A stretch of 64,000 nt of DNA from Hyalella azteca (lineage: Eukaryota; Arthropoda; Malacostraca; Amphipoda; Hyalellidae). The notes below the pieces were generated by a model, which had not been told where the DNA came from, ran no database searches, and worked only from the letters and a program-made list of their open reading frames with translations. Numbering within the stretch: the stretch's first letter is position 1; each line of letters starts with the position of its first letter. A program made the translations under genes and the position numbers. The stretch spans positions 62,001 to 126,000 of the forward strand of contig NW_025939472.1 in NCBI RefSeq assembly GCF_000764305.2, given 5' to 3'. Shown here piece by piece: positions 49,721-62,189 of the stretch.

Positions 49721-50788
49721 CTGATGCAAAAGCGCATCGTGAATTGGCTGGCTGGTGTCAATGGGGTTCTTTAGTTTTATGTGCCCGGGGTTGAAGCTCT
49801 CGGCCTATATGGTGCTGCGCTCTCTGTATGTACTCTTCACATATGTGGCGTAAGCACTTAGCACTTGTGCACTGGTCACTGAAATACAACATATTCTGAT
49901 TATTCGGTTTCATTTATTCTTGATGTTATTTTGATAGCTTAACCCTAGTCAGATCTTAACCCTTGTTCATATTTTATTTTTCATAATTTTTCATAATTCT
50001 AACCATACCGAGAGTAGGTACAGTTGTACCTTAATTTGCAGGCAGCCCTAACAAAGTTGAAATGGTTAATTTTCTAGCTCTCCTTCGAGATTGTGATTGT
50101 TTTTTAAACCTCAATATTGGTTTCTCATTGATGGTTTTTGGTTATCTTTTATATATAAATTTAATGTAAGATTGTTCTTACTCGGAGCTCATGTATAATG
50201 CCAGTCGCCACTCAGCCTTGCACATGCAGGGGCTCTAGATCCTTCTAGTTCGTTCAATAAACTCGATTTATGGTCTTCGGAGGTTTTACTGATTTTTGCG
50301 AAAATGTTGCAACAATTATTTCCTTGCTTTTGTAGAATAAGTGGTTATTGGTGAAGTATTAGAATTAATGAATTTATTGATGTGCTAAATTTCATATTCT
50401 TCTAGTTTACCTACTTATTCCACAGATCGAACATACAAGTGAAACAATGAACGAAGAGATTTTATTTAAGCATTACCCTTTTTCGGGCATTCCTTTGCTG
50501 AACTTGGTTCTTGATTGACGTGTTGAGTTTTGTTTGCATTTCGAATATTATATTTGTTTAGCAGTTTTTATTAAAAATTTTTTCGTCCTTAAGTTTTCGC
50601 TTTTTCTGGCGATTCCGGATTTAATTCAAGAAACTTTTACATTTTTCGTCATTTCAAATGCTTTTGATTTGAAACGCAGGCATTTATAGTGTTGTGTCTA
50701 AATCAATATTCGTGTATGTGATGTATTTATTTCCATGCTATTGTCTCTATCGGTTTCTTCCAATTCCTTGATCGTAACGAGCATCCCC
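49721..50788. other. Intergenic, no gene seen
   Basis: AT-rich unique-looking sequence. TTAACCC occurs twice near 49940-49965, but no partner end was found. Confidence 0.5.
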
Positions 50789-50951
50789 TCTTCCAGCACT
50801 GCTGGAGCCGTGCCAACGCCTGGAAGGTGATCTGAAGAAGCTGCCGCAACGTCCAGATTACTTTCACAACGACAAAGAAAAAGTCCACCGGGATCAACAG
50901 ACAAAAGGACTCAAGGGACGGATGCTCGATTGCACTGGATAAATATACAAG
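50789..50951 (+). pseudogene. Possible LINE reverse-transcriptase fragment
   Basis: One plus-strand frame, with a single in-frame stop near 50830, reads LFQHCWSRANAWKV, and further on VQITFTTTKKKST..NRQKD. The order (polar segment, then V-x-F-x-x-T-K-x-K-S, then R-x-K-D) resembles the stretch after the catalytic domain of Jockey/CR1-type reverse transcriptases. The YxDD box is not visible. The assignment rests on resemblance only. Confidence 0.2.
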
Positions 50952-51787
50952 ACGTCCCTCATAAGACACAGTGATGACCACATGCCTTGATGGAACATTC
51001 CTATTATTCTTCTGGGTGCTCGTGCAACGCGACAAAAATATTGCAAAACTCGCGAAAATATGAAAGAGGCGATTGACTGAGAAACAGCGGCGCGGTGTCG
51101 TGCTCTGAGGCGAGATGTCCGTCGACCGAGGATGTTATATCCTTGTGACGCGTGTATTATGTTTGCAGGCGACAGACAAAAGAAAAAATCAGATATTCTA
51201 TAATTTTTTTTTGTGTGAATGAAAACGTATCGCTCCTAGGTATACGCTGCAAGTTAAATGGTTTATTTGTTATGCAAATCTATTTGTTGTTATTTACATT
51301 TTTCATCAAGGATGTACTGTGATGTTTCAGTGAATCCATTCGCTTGAGATACGCTGATAAATTGAGTTTTTGAGGGAGATTTCACAAACAATTAATTTCT
51401 ACATATATTATGCAAGAGATGTTTGAGTGTTACTTACTAAAAATACATGAAATTGTACCATTCTTTATCCTTCAAAATTAGCTAGCGACACGCCGAATCG
51501 TCGACGCCTTGGCTTGCCGGCAATCGCGACATCTTTAATGAAGTTCGGCGCAGTCGCTTCTGAAGTTTCTCGGCTTGCCGCTGACAGTTGCCGATTAAGT
51601 TGAACTCAAGTTTGGTGACTTCAGCCCGTAGATTTTAGTTGAAAGCTATAAATTTTTACAAAAAAGATGACTGCAGAGAAAACTTTTGAGCGAAATTAAA
51701 ACTAATTGATCTCATTGTTAAACGTAATTCGGATGCTGTAGATCGAGATTCTTCAACTGATTCAATAAATGCTGTTCAATCAATGAA
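50952..51787. other. Intergenic, no gene seen
   Basis: Small GC-richer patches (51080-51140, 51485-51600) without open frames. No repeats noticed. Confidence 0.5.
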
Positions 51788-51952
51788 GAAAAAAATATAA
51801 CTCAGTACTCAATGCAGTGAGTGACAGAGAGCGCATTTTCTCGTCGACGAAAACGTGAAGTCACGGACGGACAGGCGGACGGACGGACGGACAGACGGAC
51901 ATGGCGAGCACAATAGTGCATTTTTTCCATAAATGAGAAAATGCGCTAAAAA
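51788..51952 (+). mobile_element. GGAC-core inverted-repeat element, copy 5
   Basis: A well-preserved plus-orientation copy. The palindrome has one mismatch (ACTCAATGCAGTGAGT). Both arms are intact (GAGCGCATTTTCTCGTCGAC and GAGAAAATGCGCTAAAAA). The tetranucleotide core is longer than in copy 1. Confidence 0.85.
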
Positions 51953-54900
51953 TCGTTACCGGTGAAGATATTTTTTTTTGCTAAGGGATGTTTTGAATGT
52001 ATCATTGTAACAATACTTGCCCTTAATTAGGTTACTTTTCAAATATTTTCGGAGGTCGCTTTAGGATTCGCAAATAAAAATATTTTCATTTATATTGCTT
52101 TTAAAGCTTAGAAAATAAAAATTTCGATGCTTGTATATGCACCAGTGTAACAAACTAATGGAAAAATATAAGATTTTAATAATAATTCAATAGTTAATAG
52201 GCCAATAATTTAATAGGCCAATAATTTAATAGTTTCTATAAAGAATACCCTATCTTGTATAAATATCACAGCACCGACTTCATTCGAAATATTATATGCA
52301 CAATCCCTTCACCGACTAGCGAAGAAACGAAATACACAAAAAGAGAAAAAAAACTGTAGCGTACATTATTATTCCTGTGAATATTTTTTGTCGTGAACTA
52401 GACGCTTGGCTCCTAAACGTACCGAACCACGTGTTAACTTTACAAATATCGTTAAAAAGTTCGGTAATAGCAGTGAAAGTCCCGGCAATAAGACCGGACT
52501 GGGAGTTTTTCTTCCTTTAAAAGCACTCCGACCAATGGCGAACGGATTAGTCGCCAACGACAAAAACTGATAGTGACCACAAAAAATTCTTGGAACCCTT
52601 ATAAATATTTTTTAGCACCAGTCTACTTATCAGTCAATTTTTTTGTTTTTCTTTAACTTCTTAGTTTCCATTGACACAAGGCTTCTTAGGCTGATCTTTA
52701 GGTTAATTTCGCTTGATTAACGAAGTTGTAAAAATGTAGTAACTCAAAAATATTCTCTCCAGCGCTTCAGTAAATCATACAATAGAGTTTTAATGCTCTC
52801 CATTTTGGATTTTGGACATTATCTTGGAATGAGAATGATAAATGTTGAAACTATTTGCTATAAATACTATGAGAATGTTATAACATATCCTAATAAAAAC
52901 TTCCCTCGAATTATTGTTTCTGGTGGATTAACAAGTTGCTAGGAAAACGAAATGTACGAACGTTTTGCGACATCAATGATTGTTTTAGTCAGAAAAACTT
53001 CTGCAATGCAAGAAGAGTTTGAATAATAAAACAATAAACCTTATAACCCAGTTTAATAAGATTATTTATTCTAGGTAGCTAACTAAAAGGTAGCTAGGTG
53101 GAAATTTTGAAGTATGTATACAAATACCTACAATTAGCGAGTCGTCGCCTGCAGTCAGTCTTTAGACTGAAATTTTACTACCTACTAACTACCTGGCGCA
53201 CAGCAGAAGCAGATCAATTATATGTTATGTACATCAGCGTAGGGCGGTATTTATAGTATTACAGGAATTTATTTACGCTCTTTTATGGTAGGAACGATGA
53301 ACACAAGAATATTATGGAATACGAGTGGTACGTATATGATTACGAGAGCAAAGCATCTTTCGGGAAAGGAATAAATAAATAAAGAAGTTAGGAAGCACAA
53401 CTGTAATTCCCGACGCACAATTGTACAACCGTTAGCTGTTTGAACCACTGATTCAGCCGTTACGGCATCAAGAGTAGCACACGATGTGATGGGCTATCAG
53501 AAGAAAGCCAAATCTCAAGACCATCTTAACTCTTAAAATAAAACTACTCGAGGGCCGAGTAGATTAAGAGCAGTCAATAAGGCGCATGTTATCAGGGGGT
53601 GACTGAGGAGAAATAGTCGGCCAAGATAAGTGACTCGAGTTTCTTGCTATGGCTCGTGACGGAGAGCTTCCACTTAAAAGGATCTGTCGAAGTTTTGGCA
53701 GCATGACTGCACTAAAACGAATGATGAGCTACCATTTAATGCCCTCAAAACTAAAGACTTTCGATTTATTGCAGACAAACTTGCAGCTTTCTATGAACGC
53801 ATAGATTCTGGCCCCCGTATTCTCACGACGAAGTTATAATAAAGAAAAACTTGGGCTCCTTATTGATACAAGTTACTCCAGCACTCCCGTGTTTCCCCAG
53901 ACAAAAGTTCTGGTTTACGATAATGCACTTTTTCGACGATCGTTTTTCCTTTAAATGGATGGCCGTCACTCCTCGAATCAACGCCGTGTTTCACAAGCCC
54001 ATCCTCGAAAGTTCACAAATTATTGACATTATATCATGGGAGTGGAAGCATAGGTCAATTTAATCATTGTAAATAATATTCGATTAATTACTCGATCGCC
54101 AGAACCGTGCCATATATTGCATTTTAACGAGTCTAACCATTTAAAGTTCATATTAGAAATGCATTTTGATCAAGTGAGTTAATTTTGTCTTCTCCAGCTT
54201 AGCGATTAATAATATTTTCTTTTTCAAATTAATTAATCTGCAGGTAACAGTTGAGCTTCGTAACAACGATCACCCGAAAGGTAAAAATTCGACATATATC
54301 ATCATTTTTGTTTAGAAAATTCTAACAATGAATGAATTACAGAGATCCTGAAACCTGCAGACAAAATTCTTTAATAACATGTACAGTTTTCACGTTTAGC
54401 CTGTCAATCAAATGTTTAATTTTGATTTTTGCAGTCATGAGAGGAAACATATAATTTAGAGATAAATATCTCTGTACCTAACTAACTATTGCAAATGCAC
54501 GATTAATGTAATAGAAATCAAATTGATCTTTGAAAGCAAACATCAATCGAGTTTGATCGACTTGATTTGAAACTTTAAGATTGCTCTATGAAAGGCTAAA
54601 AAGTCAATCATTTTGTCACGAATTTCTAGGAATTCACTCCGGAATTTCTTAATAAACTGTCACCAGAATTTTCCCATAATCTGCTACAAATGTATCTCTG
54701 TTGCCCTGCAGTAATCGAATTTATCTAAGTGGAGAGAATTACGGATGTTGTCTAACGTATTGTCGGAAACGAGTGAAATGATGCCTATTCTTCCGGCGCG
54801 TCAATGTTATTTGCCTCCTCTATTCTTCTGTTCCGGCCTCGCACCTTGCCTGGAATTAATAAAACATCTTTGGGAGGCGAAAAAATTTACCCTCTGGCAG

Positions 54901-54990
54901 ATCTGGGGTTCCAAGTCACTTGTTGGTGACAAAATTCTCGTGCTACACCTTCACAATATTATATTAAATGGGAAAACCGACAAGAAACCG
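51953..54990. other. Intergenic, no gene seen
   Basis: AT-rich. Minor repeats: AATTTAATAGGCC twice at about 52190-52230 and AGGTAGCTA twice at about 53075-53095. No recognisable gene; the frames at 53851-54063 and 54745-55098 are unassigned, and the latter runs into the next repeat element. Confidence 0.5.
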
Positions 54991-55170
54991 TTTTTAGCGC
55001 ATTTTCTCATTTTTGGAAAAAATGCACTATTGTGCTCGCCATGTCCGTCCGTCCGTCCGTCTGTCTGTCTGTCTGTCTGTCCGTCCGTCTGTCCGTGACC
55101 TCAAGTTTTCGTCGACGAGAAAATGCGCTTTCTGTCACTCACTGCAGTGAGTACTGAGTTATATTTTTTT
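54991..55170 (-). mobile_element. GGAC-core inverted-repeat element, copy 6
   Basis: Minus orientation and the longest tetranucleotide core of the six (GTCC and GTCT blocks, about 55043-55095). It starts TTTTTAGCGCATTTTCTCAT and ends ACTGAGTTATATTTTTTT, with a perfect ACTCACTGCAGTGAGT palindrome. Confidence 0.85.
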
Positions 55171-56245
55171 TTAACAACCAGATACTATCTTGATTTTTGA
55201 AACGAAAAAAATTAGAAAATAACTACTCTGCCACAATTTTTTTTAATTATTGAGCACACATTCTCTTGTAACTTGTTTCCATAATCTGTTCCCGAATAAA
55301 TTAAGATGGTCACGAAAGACGTCTCTCTGCCAAATTTGCACGCCAATTTCCATTGAATTCCTCCGTATATCATTTACCTTGTTTTTCGTTACAACTAAAT
55401 TCTACCTTGCATTTATCTATCTAAGTTTCGAGGATGAGCTTAGCCCAGTTGTGCGATGGTAGATATGTTCACATCTTACTGAGGGCCACATTGCCAACCT
55501 TACACTGGTTATCTAATATGATAGGCTGAGGGTGAACTATTAGATGAAATATGATATTTGAGCCATAGTTTTGCTTAATTTCTATGTGCGTTTTGAAACC
55601 GTTAATTGTTGATTTGTTATTAAATATCGTAAACATTACTTCTGCTATCGAACCGATCAATTACTCAGCTATTGCACAATTTATAGTTACTATTATTATT
55701 AATATATCAAAACGCAGAGAAATTTTCCAGAAATGATCAATTCACAGCTGATATATTTCCTGTTTGCGGGTTTCCACGTGCAGTTGTGGTACCTTCAGCG
55801 CTGTTTTTTTTTTGCAAGGAACGCTGCATTCCAAACTCTGTTATACATGAGTATTTTTTATAGTCACTTCATATATTATATACGATCATTTTCGGGGAAT
55901 TTTGATGGCAAAAGCAGCAATCGGTCGAGTGGGACTGGTGAGGCGGCGATCCATTAGGAGATTGCAGGCGAGAATAAGCCCAGGATCAGCCCTTCATCAA
56001 TTGCCTCTTAAATGCTGCCTAATTTCTCTCGCGCTCAAAGAAATGACTCACAGCCCAATTAACTTCTGAAAATCACAGCATTTCTTTGCGCTATGAAAAT
56101 TTCATCAGCGTAAATGCGCTCACGAGTTCGGCTGATGATTATCGGGCTAATATTATTCTCTGCTAATTTCATTCCAAAGAATTATTTTACTTATGCAATT
56201 CAGCTATCAAAAGAGGCCATCGATTGGACTACTGAATCTTTTTTT
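55171..56245. other. Intergenic, no gene seen
   Basis: AT-rich; several frames of 60-74 codons without recognisable features. Confidence 0.5.
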
Positions 56246-56877
56246 TTTGTCAGTTTAAAACTTCATTTAAAATCTGGTCAGGCATCAGTGCGTTGATAGA
56301 GTCAAGGCTTAGTGAACGTTAGCCTGACGATTTAAACAGGAGAAAATTTGAAAATAATTGATTTAAAATAATATGTTGTCGTTCTCGGGGATTTTAGTTC
56401 ATACTGTTTTTGTTGGGCTTGGATGCGGATTATTGGTTTAGACTTTAGCGCAATCGAAACAAAAGGGAAACACACTTAGCATTTACGCACATAGAGTTTC
56501 GTTATCGCTAATAATTAATGCATCGTGTAAGTAAGCTGTTCGAATTTAATGCTGGATGGCGAACATTTTTTGTCAGTTTAAAACTTCATTTAAAATCTGC
56601 TCAGGTATCCGAGCGTAGATAGAGTCAAGGCTTAGTGAATGTTAGCCTGACGATTTAAACAGGAGATAATTTGAAAATAATTAATTTAAAATAATGTATT
56701 GTCGTTCTCTGGGATTTTAGTTCATGCTTTTTTTGGGCTTGGATGCGGATTATTGGGTCGGCGCAATCTAAACAAAAGTGAAACACACTTAGCATTTACG
56801 CATAGGGTTTCGTTATCACTAATAATTAATGCATCGTGTAAGTAAACTGTTGAATTTAATGCTGGATGGCGAACGTG
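56246..56877 (+). repeat. 322-bp tandem duplication
   Basis: Copy 1 (56246-56567) and copy 2 (56568-56877) both begin TTTGTCAGTTTAAAACTTCA and end GCTGGATGGCGAAC, with about 10% differences and small deletions in copy 2. They share GCCTGACGATTTAAACAGGA and GGGCTTGGATGCGGATTATT. No coding content recognised. Confidence 0.93.
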
Positions 56878-58159
56878 TTGCGATTCCCGGCCGAATATTG
56901 TGTTTACTAAAAAGTTAAGAAGTTCACGTCTAAGCGATATTCTGAAGTTGTTCCTGAGGTTGATAGGAGAAAAAATTATTTTATCGCACGTCACCATTTC
57001 CGCTGCGCTTTGTTGATGGATTGAATATAGCATTTATTCGTCTTTCGTTAAATTTACGTTTTAACCTCCATTCAAGTTTAAAATTTTGCTGTAAATTTGG
57101 TTAATAAATTGACAATTCCCGCATTATTAAATTTTTGGAACTTATGTAGCTTATTTCTGAAAAAGATTTCAGTGAAAATCTTTAGTGGGATTATATTCAC
57201 ATATGAATTCTAGGAATCGTGTATAGTTTGGCTGACACACTATTGCAGTTACACAGTGAAGAAATTGACGCGGCCTTGGCAAGTTTTATATAGATAGGGA
57301 GATATTATGGCTGTTTGCATAATTTAATAGAATATTGGCTGTTACACTTATATAGTGTGTACTCAATCCCCCCTCAAACCACTGCTGAATGGTGATACGA
57401 TATTTCCATTTATTTTCTTATTAGCCATCAGGTGGTTTTTTGAAATTCCAGTGTCATGTTGACGACTTTGGAAACCTCCATTTCGAGGTCCTGACATCAG
57501 CTCTAAAAAAAACAATTCTCCATTATTCAACCCACAAGCCAAACAGAGCACCGTCATACACTCATACCTCATCCTCGGCAGCATGCATGCAGATATTAGG
57601 ACAATATTCTTCCGCGGTTTTCTTACAGCACAAGTTCTTTCTTTTCCGAGGACCTACCGTCGCTTGCTCGGCCGAGGTAACAAAAAAGTGGGGGTAAAAA
57701 ATCGATAGCTAATTTTAGCGAGAAAATATTTTAGTTTGAAAGTTTGCGGACGTCAGAATTTGTGAAGGGCAATATCGTGGCTTGGAGAGGAGTTCACGCT
57801 TGACGGCAGTCGCGCTGACGCCGACGGCCGAGCGCGGCGGTGACACTTGAAAATGAGCGGAGGCCATGGGATGTATACTCAGAGCAATGAGTGAGACTTT
57901 GTCCAGATAGCGACGCACTTTCTGTCTTTGTGTGGGTCATAGTGATCTAGTTTGGCTCGGCAAAAGGTAGAATCAGAGGTACTTGCAGAAAATGTGTCAC
58001 TGTTTGGACAATACGACTTATACTTTTTTTCTCAGTGTACGCTGACTTTCTTTCTCGGTGCGCCGCCTGAATAGAGAACTTCTCGTGCTGCACGCGCGAT
58101 GGAAATGTTTGTGCTTCATCTGCAACTGAAGCTAAGACAGTATCTAAAACCAGTACTAA
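56878..58159. other. Intergenic, no gene seen
   Basis: 57770-57860 is GC-rich (CpG-containing). 57440-57697 is open on plus (85 codons) without a recognisable domain. No gene supported. Confidence 0.45.
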
Positions 58160-58280
58160 AGTCGTGTCTGCAGCAGCAGCAACAGCAACAACCAAGCCAG
58201 TAGCTGCAGCAGCAGCAACCAAGCCAGTATCTGCAGCAGCAGCAACCAAGCCAGTAGCTGCAGCAGCAACACAAGTCAGA
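58160..58280 (+). repeat. GCAGCA-rich 27-36-bp repeat
   Basis: Four units of GCAGCAGCAGCAACCAAGCC plus AGTATCT/AGTAGCT. The plus frame 58164-58415 reads an Ala-rich run with repeated Thr-Lys-Pro-Val; the minus frame reads Ala/Val-rich. Both are forced by the repeat. A short GC-rich open tail follows to 58415, so a real Ala-rich coding segment cannot be excluded. Confidence 0.8.
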
Positions 58281-58539
58281 ACGCAGCTTAGCTCAGTCAA
58301 GCAGCAGTACATCCAGCGTCTGGCACCACAAGAAACGGAAGACGGAAATGAAGCTCGTCTGGCGGGGCAGGCGACCGTAAAACAATGCTGCCGTCTTACA
58401 GCAATCCTGTTGTGAAGTAAATCGTACACACCATACCGCGCTCTTCTGACGTCACGTGATTCTCTTGTCCAGTGATGTTTTGATGTGCAGCTGCGCTTGA
58501 TGTGTGACGGCAGTAGTTCTTCACAGGGGAAATGCGAGC
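58281..58539. other. Short unique spacer
   Basis: Open in both directions between two repeat arrays, without recognisable coding features. Confidence 0.4.
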
Positions 58540-58840
58540 TGAGTTGGACAAGCGGGCTGGGAAAAGCGGAGTGGGACAAGCGGACTGGGAAAAGCGGAGT
58601 GGGACAAGCGGACTGGGTAAAGCGGAGTGGGAGAAGCGGACCGGGTAAAGCGGAGTGGGACAAGCGGACTGGCAAAAGCGGAGTGGGAAAAGCGGGCTGG
58701 GAAAAGTAGAGTGGGAGAAGCGGACTGGGAAAAGCAGAGAGGGACAAGCGGACTGGAAAAAAACAGAGTGGGAAAAGTGGACTGGAGAGAATAGAGCGGG
58801 TCGAGTGGAGAGCGACATGGGGAGTGGGAGAAGCTGAGTG
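58540..58840 (+). repeat. 14-bp minisatellite (GCGGACTGGGAAAA / GCGGAGTGGGACAA)
   Basis: About 20 copies of a 14-bp unit in two alternating types (starts 58566, 58580, 58594, 58608). Three units make 14 codons, so a 14-residue periodic frame stays open. This underlies a 308-codon minus frame (57947-58873) and a 140-codon one (58396-58818), which I do not accept as genes. A related copy lies at 62414-62600. Confidence 0.92.
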
Positions 58841-58879
58841 AGATAATCGGAGCAAGATTAGCAGATTAGACAAGCGGAG

Positions 58880-60256
58880 TGGGAATAGACTGGTATATAG
58901 GGCAAGCTGAGTGGGACAACTGGACTAGGATAAGCGGAGTGAGACTAGATGAATCTTCTAGAAAAATAGAAAGTACCATTCTTCATTTCCACTTATGTCT
59001 ACTCGTAGTTTATTCGAGGTGAAATTTTTTGGTTTCATTTACACCGCTGATGATTAAAAGTGAGAGTAATTTGCATTGATAATTTTCCACATATCGTAAG
59101 TTTTCATGGTTTTTAATTTTATAACTAATATATTTAATTTATAAATAATACAAGTAATCGATTTGTATATGAATAATGCAATTGTGAAATATGTACTGTC
59201 ACTTTGGTAGAAAGGATAAATTGGAATGTATAATGTGCAGTCATGGAAATGTTTACACGTAAATCATTACTTCTTCCGATTCAAAATTTAGAAAGTTTCA
59301 TGCTGCAAATATTCCTTTCGTTCCTGGACTACGATGGAAAGATAATGTTTTTCGCCTTTTCAATGAAATTTGATATTTATTTTTACATCCCAGTGTAATT
59401 TAATGTTCCATATTAAAGTCTGACGAATACGTATAGTTGTATTATCTGTCGACGTTACCACTTTTATGAATGCAACCAAAAGCTGTAAGACATCGGACTT
59501 GCAAATGTAATTCCGAATGCAAATGTAATTCCGATAAAGTTCTATCGATTTTTCCTCTAATTAATAATATATATTAATAATATTATATCTAATATATAGG
59601 TATAATAGCTGAATGGGATAAGGGTAGTGAGACAACTGGACTAGGACAAGCGGAGTGCGCCAAGCAGAATCGTCTAGAAGTACCATGCATACTTTTTCAC
59701 TTATCTCTACTCGTAGTTTTTTCGACGTCACATTTCTTGGTTTCATTTACACCGAGATGATCAAAAGTGGGAGTAATTAGCATTAATCATTTTTCACGTA
59801 TCGTCAGTTTTCTTAGTTTTTAATTTTATAAATCATGCATTTAATTGATTTTATCTATTAATAATACAGTTACTAAAATAAGTACTGTAATGTTTCTATG
59901 GTAGAAAGAATAAATTGTAATATTAATGTAGAATGTGCAGTCAAGGAAATGTTTACTCGGAAATCGTTACTTTTTCCAATTTAAATATAAAAAATTCTTT
60001 TCGAACTTTTCATGCTGTAAAGTTCATTTCGATCCTGGATTTAGATGGATAAATAATTTTGTTATTCTTTTCAATGCGATGTGAAATTTATTTTTACATC
60101 CCAATGTCATGTAATGTCCCATACTAAAGGCTAAGGCTGACGTATACCAAGACTTATTATCTGTCGACGTTACCACTTTGATGTATGCAACCAAAAACTG
60201 TAAGACATCGGACCCGTGTAATTCTGATAAAGTTCTGTAGATTTTTTCTCTATTAG
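58880..60256 (+). repeat. ~710-bp tandem duplication
   Basis: Copy 1 (about 58880-59565) and copy 2 (about 59595-60256) share AACTGGACTAGGA, ACTCGTAGTTT (59001 and 59709), CTGTAAGACATCGGA (59482 and 60198) and ATAAAGTTCT. They are clearly diverged (roughly 15% by eye). An AT-rich spacer at 59562-59606 is repeated exactly at 62652-62696. Confidence 0.88.
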
Positions 60257-60987
60257 TGCTCGAAAAACTGATGACAGAATAGTTCACATTTCGCTTACCT
60301 AATAAAGTTCGCAACAACAGTGCCATTTGAGGCGCCCATGAGAACGATTCTTCAATGGACCGTCGGCATCATCCATCTCAGATGTTGACTAGCGCGTCGA
60401 CCGATACCTCTGGTGCTGATCCAAAACTCTTCTTCGTAGTTGACGGGACCTGATTTGTTCTTGCTTGTATAGCTTGATCTTTTTCTAGATATTTGTATAG
60501 ATATTTGCTTGATCGTTTGTAATTCCTGTTGAGAATTTTGCGAATGTATAATTGAATTCCTGATAATTTTAGTGAGATTTAAATCAGCTTGAGTTGAGTC
60601 AATCATACACAATGTGCCAAAAATCTATTATGACAAGGTTGAAAACCAATATTAAGTTAAGCACTCGTTAAAAACATGAGGCCACGTTAACGCAATTTTC
60701 TTGTGTTTTCCATTTTGTATACATTTCATGAGCGGATAAAAAAGTCTTTCGTATCTTGCACGAATGATTTCAAAAGATAAATTCGCACAATTTATTGCGT
60801 AGCCACGTATAAGGCCCGACCTAAGAACGTTTTGAGAATGAAATTTTATTTGCAATTAGGTCGTAATTGTTAACACGACTGTAACGGGTAATTTGTGTAA
60901 TATGCGTTTGGACAAGAAATCTAATCGGCTTATATATAATAACTCACTAAATAAAGCTGAATTACTGGCCTCAAAGACGCAATGTAC
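60257..60987. other. Intergenic, no gene seen
   Basis: AT-rich. Minus frames at 60024-60326, 60352-60612 and 60652-60855 are unrecognised. Confidence 0.5.
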
Positions 60988-61105
60988 AATAATATGCGTT
61001 TAAAAATTACTTTTTGAAGACAACGCTTCTAAAGAATACAGTGTCTCCTATGTTACACATCTACAATAAATTTCTAATTTTATTTCCATATATTAATAAA
61101 AATAA
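60988..61105. repeat. Dispersed repeat, copy 2
   Basis: Diverged second copy of 15838-15943, same orientation. Here it is not followed by a GGAC-core element, so the two are separate repeats. Confidence 0.5.
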
Positions 61106-62189
61106 ATTTTTAATTTTTTATATTAATATATGAAAAAAAAAATAAAGTGCACTACTGAAATTTGTATTACAGGGGAAATACTCGAATACTGGTCCAATGT
61201 GAATGTTTGAATCAACATTCCAGTAGTACTCACATTGAATTATGAATCATAAATAATGCCATAGATATAGCTGCAGATCACCATGTTTATATTAATTTTT
61301 ATCGTTCATATTATAACATTTCTATACCTTGAATTGTTTCCGCTCCCAGAGTTTGGCTTCATTACGACAATAGTTGTTTTCGCGAGCGTTGATTTCGATC
61401 ATTTTTCTTGAGGCTCTCATAAGGATATTCATCTCTCAGGCAGAGTTGTTGTTCGCAGTTGTTATGATCTGTGCGATGTCGTTTATCATGTTCATCAAAA
61501 CACCTTCCCTAGAAATCTCAGCAGCGTATCAACTTCCTAACATTAGTCATTCTTATATAGACTCTTGGAAAATGTCTATTGTAGAATCAGAACTTTAGTT
61601 GACAGTCGTGGAGAAAATCGCGTTAAAACCCAGGAAGTGTTTAACATTTACTAATCAACGCTAAAACCGGTAATCTATTTTATTATTTTCTGAAGCTAAG
61701 CCACACGTAATTTCATTCTGTAGGAAAACAAATCTTGCAGTTGTCTTGCAGTAGCAAGGCAAATTTTGCGTTTGTCATGCTACAGTAAAGCAATTTTTTT
61801 TGTTTTCACTTAGTAGTACCTCAAGTATTGTGTTTTTCTCATTTATATTGATGAGTTATTTTATAAGTTTCTTCCAGATCGGTTGATAATTGAAAGAGTT
61901 ATTCGTTGGGCGCAGCCGTAAAACGTCCGTTTTCTTGCGTTTGAGTACGCAGCTTGAGTGCGATGTGAAGTTCGGAGGAGAGGAGGACTTGAACAGTGGC
62001 CTGAGCGTACTCAAGGCACCGATTGTTCTCCGGTTACAGGCGGTCGCCGAGGGTTCCTAACAAGTTACCAAACTTGCCCTCGTTTCATACACTGTCATTT
62101 GTCGGGAATAAAACACTTGTACTAGCCGTTTTTCTCACTATTCGCACACTTTTGACTGAACTGCACTAAAATTGAACCTTTCACTAAAA
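61106..62189. other. Intergenic, no gene seen
   Basis: AT-rich, then a GC-richer stretch at 61905-62060 that is not open. A 74-codon frame at 61374-61598 is unassigned. Confidence 0.5.

Noticed and set aside
49940..49970. Second piggyBac end (TTAACCC twice)
   Set aside because: No matching inverted end or transposase nearby. It is also not the missing 5' end of the 46.9-48.5 kb relic, being on the wrong side.
54745..55098. Frame ending in Pro-Ser-Val-Cys repeats
   Set aside because: The tail is the GTCC/GTCT core of a GGAC element and the start is an unrecognised stretch without ATG support.
57947..58873. 308-codon minus-strand open frame, the longest in the window
   Set aside because: It is spread over the 14-bp and GCAGCA arrays. 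Its periodic Ser/Pro/Leu and Ala runs are forced by the repeat units, and the overlapping phases are open too.
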